DNA from: an uncultured Gemmiger sp.
GTDB taxonomy: Bacteria > Bacillota > Clostridia > Oscillospirales > Ruminococcaceae
Direction of reading: 5' to 3'
DNA: 33,598 nucleotides
Assembly (NCBI GenBank): GCA_947631565.1
Contig: CANRLV010000021.1
Span: 1-33,598, forward strand
This document shows, in pieces, positions 13,558-20,957 of this stretch (position 1 is its first letter; each line of letters begins with the position of its first letter). The notes beneath the pieces were generated by a model. That model searched no databases, was not told the origin of the DNA, and saw only the letters and a list, made by a program, of their open reading frames with translations. Both the position numbers and the translations under genes were made by a program.

Positions 13558-13883
13558 CGCTGCGCCTCCCCTGCCCCGTTTGCGGCGCCGGCGGGCGGCC
13601 AACCGGCTGTGCTGTCTGCCAGGGCAGTCAGAGCACAGATATCGCCCCAGCGCGCCAGCACCTTGCCATAGTTTTCCCGCCGGTGTGGGAAGGTACAGCC
13701 CGAGCAGTCCTTGGTGCCGGCGGCGGCATAGCAAAAGTTACCGCCGCAGTGTCTGCCCAGCGCGTACAGCGGGCAGAAACAAAACAGGCAGTTGAAGTCC
13801 TTCTCATCGACGCCCGTATGGCACGGGAAATATTCGCAGGCGCGGTTTTGGAAAAAGCGGGCACGCAGTGCGGGTTCGGCCAT
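13554..13883 (-). CDS. Cysteine-rich small domain protein
   Basis: A 109-residue protein with about ten cysteines in the first 75 residues: RACEYFPCH, NCLFCFCPLY, GRHCGGNFCY and KDCSGCTFPH. This is the Cys-rich small domain found beside cobalamin genes in Clostridia, thought to bind metal; its reaction is unknown. AAGGAG lies seven bases before the ATG at 13883. The last 25 residues are low-complexity Ala/Gly-rich. It sits between the B12-binding lipoprotein and the adenosyltransferase-like gene, so a role in cobalamin reduction or delivery is plausible but unproven. Confidence 0.8.
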   Translation of the reverse strand: MAEPALRARFFQNRACEYFPCHTGVDEKDFNCLFCFCPLYALGRHCGGNFCYAAAGTKDCSGCTFPHRRENYGKVLARWGDICALTALADSTAGWPPAGAANGAGEAQR

Positions 13884-13926
13884 GGTACGCTCCTTTTTTG
13901 TCTGTTTGCGGCGGGCTCCGGCCCGA

Positions 13927-14952
13927 TCAGGCCGCGAGCGCCTGTTCAAAGTACGCCGGATAGACGGCGGCGGCCATCTGCTGCGCGGCGGTGACGATGT
14001 TCTCGTTGGGCAGCGAGGAGGCCATGTTGTCGATGTAATATACCTCGCCGCCCGTCACGGCGGTCAGGCCTGCCCAGCCGTCGCGGGCCATGATCTCGCC
14101 GGTGGGGTCGTCGATGTAGTTGACGTTGGTCAAAATCACGTCCGGATCGGCGGCGACGACGCTCTCGGCCTCGACGCTGCACCAGCCTGCGGTATCGGCG
14201 AGGATGTTCTCGGCGCCGATGAGCTCGATGAGCTCGTGCAGGTAGGTACCGCTGCCGGTGCTGTACAGGTAGGGCGCTGCCGAGATCTCAAAATAGACGC
14301 TGCGGCGTTCCTCCGCCGGGATGCCTGCGGCAACGTCGGCGATGGCCGCCAAACCGGCGGACATTTCTTCCAAAATCTCGGCTCCGCGTTCGTTGGCGCC
14401 GAGCGCCGCCGCCAAAAAGGCAATGTCGTCCTCGACGTCGGCGATGCTCCCGGCCGTGGGCACGCACAGCACGCAGACGCCGGCGTCGATGAGTGGCTGG
14501 TAGGGCGCCTCCTGGTCATAGAGCGAAAGGCTGGAGACCAGCAGCACGTCGGGGTCCAGCGCCACGAGCGCCTCGACATCCGGGTTGACGGTGTCAAAGG
14601 TGGGCGCGTCGGCGGGCAGGCCGTCGAGCCCGACACTGTTGAGGTCATAGCCGACGATCTTGTCGCCCAGACCCAGGTCGACCACCGTCTGCGACAGCGA
14701 CGGCGCCAGCGTGACGATGCTGTCGATGCTTGCGGGTATGGTGACGGCGGCACCGCTGCGGTCAGTGGCGGGCAGGGCGGGTGCGGTGTCCGGCGCGGGC
14801 GTGGGCTCCGCCGCGGTGTCGGCGGGTTGGACGGCGGCGGTATCGGCCGGTGGCTCGGCCGCGGCCGGGGCGGGCCGGCTGCCGCCGCAGGCGGTCAGCG
14901 CCAGCGCGGCGGCGAGGACGAGGGCGGTCAGGGTGCATTTGCGGGATTTCAT
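13927..14952 (-). CDS. BtuF-like substrate-binding lipoprotein of an ABC transporter (probably cobalamin)
   Basis: A 341-residue lipoprotein with a signal peptide (KSRK, hydrophobic core, lipobox LTACGG with C22), an Ala/Pro/Thr-rich linker (about 26-60) and a periplasmic-binding domain of the FecB/BtuF class: IVTLAPSLSQTVVDLGLGDKIVGYD, then DVLLVSS, then a long helix before the second lobe. The gene follows a cobalamin riboswitch, so cobalamin or a corrinoid is the likely ligand. AAGGAGG precedes the ATG. The membrane and ATPase subunits are not in the window; the next genes are cytoplasmic cobalamin genes instead. Confidence 0.85.
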   Translation of the reverse strand: MKSRKCTLTALVLAAALALTACGGSRPAPAAAEPPADTAAVQPADTAAEPTPAPDTAPALPATDRSGAAVTIPASIDSIVTLAPSLSQTVVDLGLGDKIVGYDLNSVGLDGLPADAPTFDTVNPDVEALVALDPDVLLVSSLSLYDQEAPYQPLIDAGVCVLCVPTAGSIADVEDDIAFLAAALGANERGAEILEEMSAGLAAIADVAAGIPAEERRSVYFEISAAPYLYSTGSGTYLHELIELIGAENILADTAGWCSVEAESVVAADPDVILTNVNYIDDPTGEIMARDGWAGLTAVTGGEVYYIDNMASSLPNENIVTAAQQMAAAVYPAYFEQALAA

Positions 14953-14982
14953 ACAAACAGCCTCCTTGCGGGCAGAATGGGC

Positions 14983-15016
14983 AAAACAAAACACCTTTCC
15001 GCCACGCGGAGAGGTG
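14983..15016 (-). terminator. Expression-platform terminator of the cobalamin riboswitch
   Basis: On the minus strand CACCTCTCCGC and GCGGAAAGGTG form a hairpin (14992-15016) with an internal CT/AA mismatch, followed by TTTTGTTTT (14983-14991). It stands between the aptamer and the BtuF-like gene, as needed for riboswitch-controlled premature termination. Confidence 0.75.
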
Positions 15017-15105
15017 CTGCCAACGCAAAGAGAGCCGCGCCGGCCCCGGGCGGGGCGGCACAGCACATCCAAACGCACAGCGCCATCGATCGTGGCCGTT
15101 GTACA

Positions 15106-15204
15106 GAGCAGGCCCAGCGACCTGGCTTAAGCGCTTTGGGGCGCTATCACAGTGGCGGGACCGTGCGGGATTTTCACCCGGCTTCTCTGGTAAATTGCCT
15201 GCTC
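15106..15204 (-). promoter_or_regulatory. Cobalamin (B12) riboswitch aptamer
   Basis: The minus strand shows the conserved core in order: GCCGGGTGAAAATCCCGCAC, GGTCCCGCCACTGTGA, then AAGCCAGGTCGCTGGGCCTGC, the B12-box region. GAGCAGGC and GCCTGCTC (15197-15204 and 15106-15113 on the plus strand) close the outer stem P1. Adenosylcobalamin-type ligands normally turn such operons off. It precedes the BtuF-like gene, the Cys-rich gene and the adenosyltransferase-like gene. Confidence 0.92.
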
Positions 15205-15244
15205 TTGGAGAAAGTATTTTGTTCTGCGGGTCTTGTGCGGCTTT

Positions 15245-15273
15245 ATTATACCGGCCGGGGCCGTTTTTGTCAA
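15245..15273 (-). promoter_or_regulatory. Consensus sigma-A promoter of the cobalamin operon
   Basis: -35 TTGACA (15268-15273), 17-bp spacer, -10 TATAAT (15245-15250). Both hexamers are perfect consensus, fitting an operon whose control is left to the riboswitch about 30 nt downstream. Confidence 0.85.
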
Positions 15274-15282
15274 GCAGCGCTT

Positions 15283-16134
15283 TCAGACATAGATGACGAT
15301 GAGCCCCACGACCATGCCGATGAGGATGGCGAAGGCCGGCGTTTTGGAGCGCCACATCAAAAACGCCTCGGGGATGAGCTCACCGAAGACGACATACAAC
15401 ATCGCCCCGGCCGCAAAGGACATGGACAGGCAGAGCGCCCCGGCGCCCAGGCCCCCGACCGCATAGCCCAGCAGCGCGCCCAGGATGGTGGGGGCGCCGC
15501 TCAGCGCCGTGACCAGCACGGCGCGGGCACGCGGCATACCGCCGGAGATCAGCGGCACCGCGACTGCCATGCCCTCGGGGATGTTGTGCAGGCCGATGAC
15601 GATGGCCATGACCAGCCCGGCCCGGTCCATGACGTTGACGGCCCCGGCATAGGACACGCCGATGACCATGCCCTCCGGCAGGTTGTGCAGGGCGATGGCA
15701 CAGGCCATGATGACGCCGGCCACGAACATCTCCTGCCAACTGCCGCTGTCGCGGTGGTGCTGGTAATGATCGCTGTGGATGAGCTCGTTCAGATCGTCGG
15801 CGGTGGCGGGGTGGTCACTGCCGATGTGGGGGACCTCCTTGTTGGTGCTGTTGTCGATGACGCGGTTGAGCACAAAGACGGTACCGTAGCCCAAAAACAG
15901 GCCCAGGATGGCCGGCAGCAGGTAGGCGAAGCGGCCGCTGCCGTCGGGGTCCAGCGCGCCCTCGATGAGGTCAAAGCAGACGATGGCCAGCATGACGCCG
16001 CCCGCAAAGCTCAAAAACAGGCTGACCACGCGGGAGGAATCCCGCCGGGCCAGGCTGCCGACAAGGCCGCCAAGACCGGTGCCGAGCACCCCGGAAATGA
16101 ACGTAACAAGAACGATCCATGCAATAACTGGCAT
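15283..16134 (-). CDS. ZIP family divalent metal transporter
   Basis: A 283-residue membrane protein of the ZIP (ZupT/GufA) family that moves zinc or other divalent metals into the cytoplasm. It has about eight helices, with the two metal-site motifs HNLPEGM (H150) and HNIPEGM (H183) in TM4 and TM5, and a His-rich cytoplasmic loop (120-127, HSDHYQHH) before TM4. Length is normal. The promoter at 16200-16228 contains a perfect 16-bp palindrome between its hexamers, which suggests repression by a metal-sensing regulator. The metal cannot be decided from sequence. Confidence 0.93.
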   Translation of the reverse strand: MPVIAWIVLVTFISGVLGTGLGGLVGSLARRDSSRVVSLFLSFAGGVMLAIVCFDLIEGALDPDGSGRFAYLLPAILGLFLGYGTVFVLNRVIDNSTNKEVPHIGSDHPATADDLNELIHSDHYQHHRDSGSWQEMFVAGVIMACAIALHNLPEGMVIGVSYAGAVNVMDRAGLVMAIVIGLHNIPEGMAVAVPLISGGMPRARAVLVTALSGAPTILGALLGYAVGGLGAGALCLSMSFAAGAMLYVVFGELIPEAFLMWRSKTPAFAILIGMVVGLIVIYV

Positions 16135-16199
16135 ATTCTCACATCTCTATGTTTATTTTACGACGCTGGGCGTTTTCCGGCGTCCCACCGGCCCGCACC

Positions 16200-16228
16200 A
16201 TTGTAGCACGGCGCGCCGTGCATTGCAA
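16200..16228 (-). promoter_or_regulatory. ZIP promoter with a 16-bp palindromic operator candidate
   Basis: -35 TTGCAA (16223-16228) and -10 TACAAT (16200-16205) are separated by 17 bp, of which 16 (16206-16221) are the perfect palindrome GCACGGCGCGCCGTGC. A repressor dimer bound here would block polymerase. Sequence and spacing are seen; the regulator is inferred. Confidence 0.65.
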
Positions 16229-16240
16229 TATGCTCTTGCT

Positions 16241-17295
16241 TTAAGGCATGACCACCTGCACGACGAACTCCTCGGCCACGGCCGAGACCAGCGGCTGAAA
16301 AATTTCCGCAATTTGCAAACAGCCGATCTCGTCCGCCCGGGCATAGAGCTCCGGCGTGTCCAGCTTGTCGCGCATGGCATCCTGGATGGACGTCTCGACC
16401 AGCTGCTGCTGTTCCTGCGTGAGCTTGATATCGCCAAAGCCGAAGATGGCGTGCTCGGTCTCCTCAAACGTGGTGTTTTCGGCGTCGACAACGATGGCGT
16501 GCAGCACGGTGTGCGGCACCGTCACGGTCACGGTGCGCTCGTCCATGTCCACGGCGATGCTTTCGTCGGTGATGCAGCTCATGTCCACCGTGTACTGCCC
16601 CGTCCCCTGCGAATGGACGGTCTTGGTCTTGCGGAAGAGACTGATGTTGGCCAGCGCATTCGATATCTCGGTATCGACCAGCACATCCTGCTCCAGCACG
16701 ATGTGCTCCTTCTCCTCGCGCGCCTGCCCGAGGATGGCGTTGGTGAAATCGATGCGGCTGTAGCCCATCTCCTCGTCCGGCAGGAAAGCGGCCAGGCCCG
16801 ATTGGTCGGAGTCCACCAGCGGCCCATCGGGGATGGCGGCGTTCAGGCCCAGCAGGCCCAAAATGGGCTCACGGAAAAGCAGGAACACGATGACCAGCAC
16901 CACCGCCGCGGCCGCCAGCAGCAGCACGTTGCGGCGGCGCTTTTGCTTGTCCGGCTCCTTCATGGCGCCGGCCAGCAGCGCGCTTCCGGCCGCGATGGCG
17001 GTCTTTTCCAGCGTTTCCTTCTTCTCCTCGAGCTCCTTCTCGGCCTTTTTGCGCGCTTTCTCGGCCTCCTTTTCGGCTTTTTTGCGCGCTTTCTCGGCCT
17101 CCGCAGCGGTTTTCTCGGCGGCCGCCTATTTGGCGGCGCGCTCGTCCTCGAGCTTCTGCGCGGCGGCATCGGCGTTCTCTTTTGTCGCTTTTGCCGAGGC
17201 CTTCAGCTTCTTCAGCTTTTCCTCCGCCGCCTTGTTTTCCGCCACGGTCGCGGTGGAGCTTATGTTGATGTTTGGTTTTTCTCTTTGTCGGCCAT
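16241..17295 (-). pseudogene. DUF4230 membrane protein gene broken by a frameshift and an amber codon
   Basis: The intact part (from ATG 16963, 240 residues) has a TM helix (about 12-30, NVLLLAAAAVVLVIVFLL) and a DUF4230 domain of unknown function. The same frame reads upstream through an Ala/Lys/Glu-rich coiled coil but is interrupted by TAG at 17126-17128. The proper start seems to be ATG 17295 (after AGAGGAGG), giving MADKEK; the frame is then lost in a run of five A (17276-17280), where six would restore it. A 33-bp tandem repeat (from about 17051 and 17084) encodes the coiled coil AEKARKKAEKE twice. Expression from 16963 is possible, but no ribosome site is seen there. A homopolymer sequencing error could explain the shift but not the TAG. 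Confidence 0.7.
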
Positions 17296-17328
17296 ATCCG
17301 TCCTCCTCTTTTCTGCTTTCTCGTCCCC

Positions 17329-17357
17329 ATTGTACCGCATTTCGCCATACCGCGCAA
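17329..17357 (-). promoter_or_regulatory. Promoter of the DUF4230 gene
   Basis: -35 TTGCGC (17352-17357), 17-bp spacer, -10 TACAAT (17329-17334), about 30 bp before the ATG at 17295. Confidence 0.6.
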
Positions 17358-17380
17358 GGTGCCTTGCCCGCCGTCAAACA

Positions 17381-17422
17381 GCCGCGCGCCCGGCAGAGTA
17401 CCGGGCGCGCGGCAGGGTTTTG
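17381..17422. terminator. Intrinsic terminator after the ECF S-component gene
   Basis: GCCGCGCGCCCGG (17381-17393) pairs perfectly with CCGGGCGCGCGGC (17401-17413), a 13-bp stem with a 7-nt loop. The best T-tract (GTTTTGTTTT) is on the plus strand; on the minus strand only CTGTTTG follows. It separates the ECF gene from the DUF4230 promoter. Confidence 0.7.
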
Positions 17423-17440
17423 TTTTGTATCGGCAAAGGC

Positions 17441-18007
17441 TCAGCCGGCGTCGGCACAGCGGGCGTCCCGCTTTTTGCGGAAGCGCACCAGCCCGGCGCG
17501 GTCCAGCGCCACCATGACGGCAGGGATGAACAGCAGCTGCAAAATGATGCCGGGCACGGCGTCCAAAAACGCGCCGGCCATGAATGCCTGCCAGGTAAAG
17601 GTGCTGCCGCCCAGGCCCAGCAAAATGACCTCAGTCACGCCCCACACGGCGCGGCCGGCCAGCATGGCGGCGAGCAGGCAGCGGTAGAGCGAGATCACGC
17701 ACTGCCAGCGTGAGCGCGCGTACAAGAAGCCGGCCACGGCGCCGTAGGTCAGCAGCTCGACCGCCATCGCCGCGGCGTTGGGATACATCGGCGGCATACC
17801 GAACACGGCCGAGCGCAGCAGCGGCAGCACAAAGCCGACGGCGGCGCCCCACGGCCAGCCGCAAATCAGCCCGCACAGAAAGACCGGGATGTGCATGGGC
17901 AGCAGCATCTTGCCGATGACCCGGATCTGCCCGGTGAGGAACGGCAGCACCATGCCGATGGCCAGGAACATGGCTGCCAGCGTCAGGTTTTGGATGTTCT
18001 TTTTCAT
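17441..18007 (-). CDS. ECF-type transporter S component (substrate-binding membrane subunit)
   Basis: A 188-residue protein with five to six hydrophobic helices. The N-terminal LTLAAMFLAIGMVLP followed by MLLPMHIPVFLCGLICG is typical of S components of energy-coupling-factor transporters for vitamins or their precursors in Firmicutes. S components associate with a shared EcfAA'T module, which is not encoded here. GGAGGG lies seven bases before the ATG. The promoter at 18047-18075 gives it its own transcript. The vitamin cannot be assigned, and no riboswitch is visible in its short leader. Confidence 0.85.
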   Translation of the reverse strand: MKKNIQNLTLAAMFLAIGMVLPFLTGQIRVIGKMLLPMHIPVFLCGLICGWPWGAAVGFVLPLLRSAVFGMPPMYPNAAAMAVELLTYGAVAGFLYARSRWQCVISLYRCLLAAMLAGRAVWGVTEVILLGLGGSTFTWQAFMAGAFLDAVPGIILQLLFIPAVMVALDRAGLVRFRKKRDARCADAG

Positions 18008-18046
18008 GGGGTTCCCTCCGTTCGTGGGCGCAAAAGCACTGCCGAA

Positions 18047-18075
18047 AGTATACCATATCCGCGCCTAAAAAGCAA
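18047..18075 (-). promoter_or_regulatory. Promoter of the ECF S-component gene
   Basis: -35 TTGCTT (18070-18075), 17-bp spacer, -10 TATACT (18047-18052). The -35 hexamer lies in the T-tract of the terminator just upstream, so the two signals overlap. Confidence 0.7.
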
Positions 18076-18101
18076 TGCCCGCAGGCGTAAAGCCTGCGGG
18101 C
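18066..18101 (-). terminator. Terminator of the flavoprotein gene
   Basis: GCCCGCAGGC (18077-18086) pairs with GCCTGCGGGC (18092-18101), a 10-bp stem with a 5-nt loop. On the minus strand it is followed by ATTGCTTTTTA. Confidence 0.85.
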
Positions 18102-18122
18102 GCGCTGCTGCAAAAGGTCCAA

Positions 18123-20753
18123 TCAGTTGTCGGCCGTGACAGCCTTGGCCGCCGTGCGGCCGGAGACGAAGATCTCGGTGATGGCGTTGCCGCCCAGGCG
18201 GTTGCCGCCGTGGATGCCGCCGGTCACCTCGCCGGCCGCGTACAGGCCGGGGATGATCTCGCCGTCGGTGTCCAGCACGTGGCGCGCGGTATCGACCACG
18301 ATGCCGCCCATCGTGTGGTGGGTGGAGGGGGCCATCATGCGGATGGTCACGGTGGTGCCGGCCAGGTCATAGGTATCGGGCAGGTAGTTGCCGTTCTCGT
18401 CCTTCTCGACGTTGCCGATGGTGCGCTCCGGCACGGCCTTGCCGACATCCGGGAACTCGCCCTGGCCCATCACGGCCCGGTCGTATTTCTCAATGGTCTC
18501 GAGCACGGTCGCGGGGTCGGCGGTCACGCCAAGCTCGGCGAACAGGGCGGCGAGGTCCTCCTCGGTGGCCTGGCGGCGGTAGTAGCGGCCGGGGTAGTCG
18601 CCGTCGGCCAGCTGGGTGGGCGCGGGCAGCATCTGCTCGGCGTTGTAGATTTCCAAAAAGACGCCCTTGGTGCCGTTGACCTCCATGCCGTTCTTGAACT
18701 CGGCCAGGCTGAGCACGTCGCGCTCGGATCCCTCGTCCACAAAGCGGTGGCCGGTGGTGGGGTTGATGTACACGGCGTAGGTGCCGGCGCCGAAGGCGAG
18801 GTTGCCGTTGTCGACCCAGGAGATGGGCATCAATTGCGGGAAGCCCATGCCGGTGGTGTCGGCGCCGACGGCCACGGCCATGTCGATGCCGGAACCGGTC
18901 AGCGAGGAACGGTTGGTGGTCTTGGTGGCGGTGGAAAGGTACTCCTCGCTCCAGTAGACGTTCTCGTCGACCACGCGCTGGATGTTGGCCGCGTAGCCGC
19001 CGGTGGCCAGGATGACGCCCTTGGCGGCGTGGGCGGTGACGGGGGTGCCGTCGAACATCTCGCCCTGGACGCCCGTCACGCGGCCGTCCTCGACGATGAG
19101 GTCGGTGGCGGTGGTGCGCAGCAGCACCTCGTTGGCGTCGTTCGCGTCCAGCATGGCGGTGAGCGGGGCCATGAAGTAGGTGCCCCAGCGGCCGGGGTAG
19201 TTCTCGGTCACGCCGTCGCCGTCGGTGTCGACGTCGGCGCCGATGAACTCATTCTCACGGTACCACAGCGCGCCGATGAGGGTGGGCTGGGTATCCTCGT
19301 GGAAGGTGGAGCCCATGCTCTCGAGCCACGGCTTGAGGTCCTGGCCGTCCTTGATGAACTGCGAGACGAGGTCGACGTCGCCGTAGATCCACTCGCTCTT
19401 GTCGGCGCTCTGGCGCAGGCCGCCGTAGTAGGTCTGGAAGATGTGCAGGTTGATGGTGCTGAACAGCGGGATGCTGGTCTCGGCCGCGCCGGCCGCCAGC
19501 TTGGGCTCGGCCCAGTCAAGGTAGGCCTTGATCTCTTTCTTGAGGTCCTGCAGCACGGGCAGGTATTCCTGGTGCACGCCGTGCTTGGAGAGCTCGGCCG
19601 CGTCGCCGGCCACATACTCGTGGTCGACGTAGTAGTCGGCGTCAAAGGGCTCCTCGCTCCAATTCAAAATCATCCGGAGCTCGTCGATGCAGCCCTGCTG
19701 GTTGGAGACCTTGTCGTAGGTGACGCCGTTGTACTCACCGGTGGTGGCATCGGGGTCCTCGGGGTCCCACACGAGGTAGGGCATCACGCTCTGGTACTGC
19801 CCGCCGGAGACAAGCGTGTTGCCGCCGATCTGGGCGTTCTTTTCAATCACCAGCACGGTGTTGCCGTCCTGCGCGGCCTGGGCGGCCGCCGCGATGCCGG
19901 CGCCGCCGCCGCCCACGACGACGACGTCAAAGGTCTTTTCCCAGGCGTCGCCGGGCGTGACCTCGACGGTGTTGGCGGTGAAGGCGTCCTTGTCGGTCAC
20001 ACCGGCGGCCTCAGCCGCCGCGTTGACGGCCTCCTTCAGGGCGCGGCTGGAGAAGGTGGCGCCGCCCACGGTGTCGACGCCGGTGCCGTTGGCCTCGATC
20101 ATCTGCGGGATGAGGATGTCGAACGCCGGCGTGCCGACCTGGTCGGTCTCGGCGCTGGCCGTGACCTCGATGCCGGTCAGGGCGCTGTCGGTAAAGGTGG
20201 CCGAAACGGTCACGGGGCCGTTGTAGCCGGTGCCGGTGCCCTCATAGGTGCCGGCGTTGAAGGCCAGCGGCGCGGCCGCGGCGGCATCGTCGGCCGGGGC
20301 GGCGATGCCCTTGGCCTGGTCGATGGCTGAGGCCAGCGCGGCCTTGAAGCCGTCCGAGGTGAAGGTGGCGCCCGCCACGGCATCGATGTCGGCGCTCTGG
20401 GCTTCCATGGCGGCCGCTTTGAGCGGGTCGATGGCGGCGCCGCCCACGTTGGGGGTCTCGCCGTCGGCCGCGACGTCGATGGCGGTGATGGTGCTGTCGG
20501 TGGTGGTGATGGTCACCTCCACCTTGCCGTTGAAGCCGTCGGCCGTGCCGGTGTAGGTGCCGGGCGTGTACAGCCCCGCCGGGGCGGCATCGGCCGCGCC
20601 GGCGCCGCCGGCGTCACCGGACACCGGCGCGGCGGGCCGGTCCTGCAGGGCGTAGATCTGCAGCACCGTCCAGGCACCCAGCGCGGAGCTTAAGAACGCG
20701 ACCAGGGCGACCGCCACAAAGGCGCCGATGGTCTTTTTTGTCTGCTGGTTCAA
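18123..20753 (-). CDS. Membrane-anchored fumarate reductase-like flavoprotein with two FMN-binding domains
   Basis: An 876-residue extracytoplasmic reductase. Domain order: short cytoplasmic tail and one TM helix or uncleaved signal (about 8-32); two FMN-binding domains (about 58-148 and 163-245), each ending in a flavinylation-type motif, AGATFTS and GGATFSS, where the Thr or Ser would carry FMN covalently; then a fumarate reductase/urocanate reductase FAD domain (about 275-876) with VVVVGGGGAGIAAA, GGNTLVSGG, THHTMGGI and RLGGNAI. It would pass electrons from a membrane donor through FMN to FAD and on to an outside acceptor. No ATG lies near the start; TTG at 20753 is chosen because AGAGGAGG is nine bases upstream. 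Fumarate is not guaranteed: relatives use urocanate, acrylates and others. Confidence 0.92.
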   Translation of the reverse strand: MNQQTKKTIGAFVAVALVAFLSSALGAWTVLQIYALQDRPAAPVSGDAGGAGAADAAPAGLYTPGTYTGTADGFNGKVEVTITTTDSTITAIDVAADGETPNVGGAAIDPLKAAAMEAQSADIDAVAGATFTSDGFKAALASAIDQAKGIAAPADDAAAAAPLAFNAGTYEGTGTGYNGPVTVSATFTDSALTGIEVTASAETDQVGTPAFDILIPQMIEANGTGVDTVGGATFSSRALKEAVNAAAEAAGVTDKDAFTANTVEVTPGDAWEKTFDVVVVGGGGAGIAAAAQAAQDGNTVLVIEKNAQIGGNTLVSGGQYQSVMPYLVWDPEDPDATTGEYNGVTYDKVSNQQGCIDELRMILNWSEEPFDADYYVDHEYVAGDAAELSKHGVHQEYLPVLQDLKKEIKAYLDWAEPKLAAGAAETSIPLFSTINLHIFQTYYGGLRQSADKSEWIYGDVDLVSQFIKDGQDLKPWLESMGSTFHEDTQPTLIGALWYRENEFIGADVDTDGDGVTENYPGRWGTYFMAPLTAMLDANDANEVLLRTTATDLIVEDGRVTGVQGEMFDGTPVTAHAAKGVILATGGYAANIQRVVDENVYWSEEYLSTATKTTNRSSLTGSGIDMAVAVGADTTGMGFPQLMPISWVDNGNLAFGAGTYAVYINPTTGHRFVDEGSERDVLSLAEFKNGMEVNGTKGVFLEIYNAEQMLPAPTQLADGDYPGRYYRRQATEEDLAALFAELGVTADPATVLETIEKYDRAVMGQGEFPDVGKAVPERTIGNVEKDENGNYLPDTYDLAGTTVTIRMMAPSTHHTMGGIVVDTARHVLDTDGEIIPGLYAAGEVTGGIHGGNRLGGNAITEIFVSGRTAAKAVTADN

Positions 20754-20816
20754 AAAAAGTCCTCCTCTCAATGACTGTGCTTGCCGGCGGCACAGCGCGC
20801 CGGCGGATTTGTGAAT

Positions 20817-20845
20817 ATAATAACACAGTCCCGGCACGCTGGCAA
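20817..20845 (-). promoter_or_regulatory. Promoter of the flavoprotein gene
   Basis: -35 TTGCCA (20840-20845), 17-bp spacer, -10 TATTAT (20817-20822), about 65 bp before the TTG start. Confidence 0.7.
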
Positions 20846-20920
20846 GACGGTTTTGGCGTTCCCGCCCCGCTGCGCGGGTAAAAATCCGGCGGCAAAATTT
20901 GTCCAAAATGCCGTATAGAA

Positions 20921-20946
20921 AGCCGCGCCCCGGGCGGGGCGCGGCT
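20921..20946 (-). terminator. Hairpin after sigF
   Basis: AGCCGCGCCCC (20921-20931) pairs with GGGGCGCGGCT (20936-20946), an 11-bp stem with a 4-nt loop, followed on the minus strand by TTCTATA. It is just past the sigF stop. Confidence 0.65.
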
Positions 20947-20957
20947 CTGCAATGGCT

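Noticed and set aside
13554-13883. Cys-rich small protein as a ferredoxin
   Set aside because: The cysteine spacing does not match CxxCxxCxxxCP ferredoxin clusters, and the protein fits the Cys-rich small domain seen near cobalamin genes.
13792-16206. Long open frame (804 codons) on the plus strand
   Set aside because: Antisense shadow of the BtuF-like and ZIP genes caused by high third-position G+C; it also crosses the cobalamin riboswitch.
18075-20330. Long plus-strand frame (751 codons) opposite the flavoprotein
   Set aside because: Antisense shadow: Gly/Val/His-rich repetitive product, no ribosome site, and the minus-strand gene has clear family motifs throughout.
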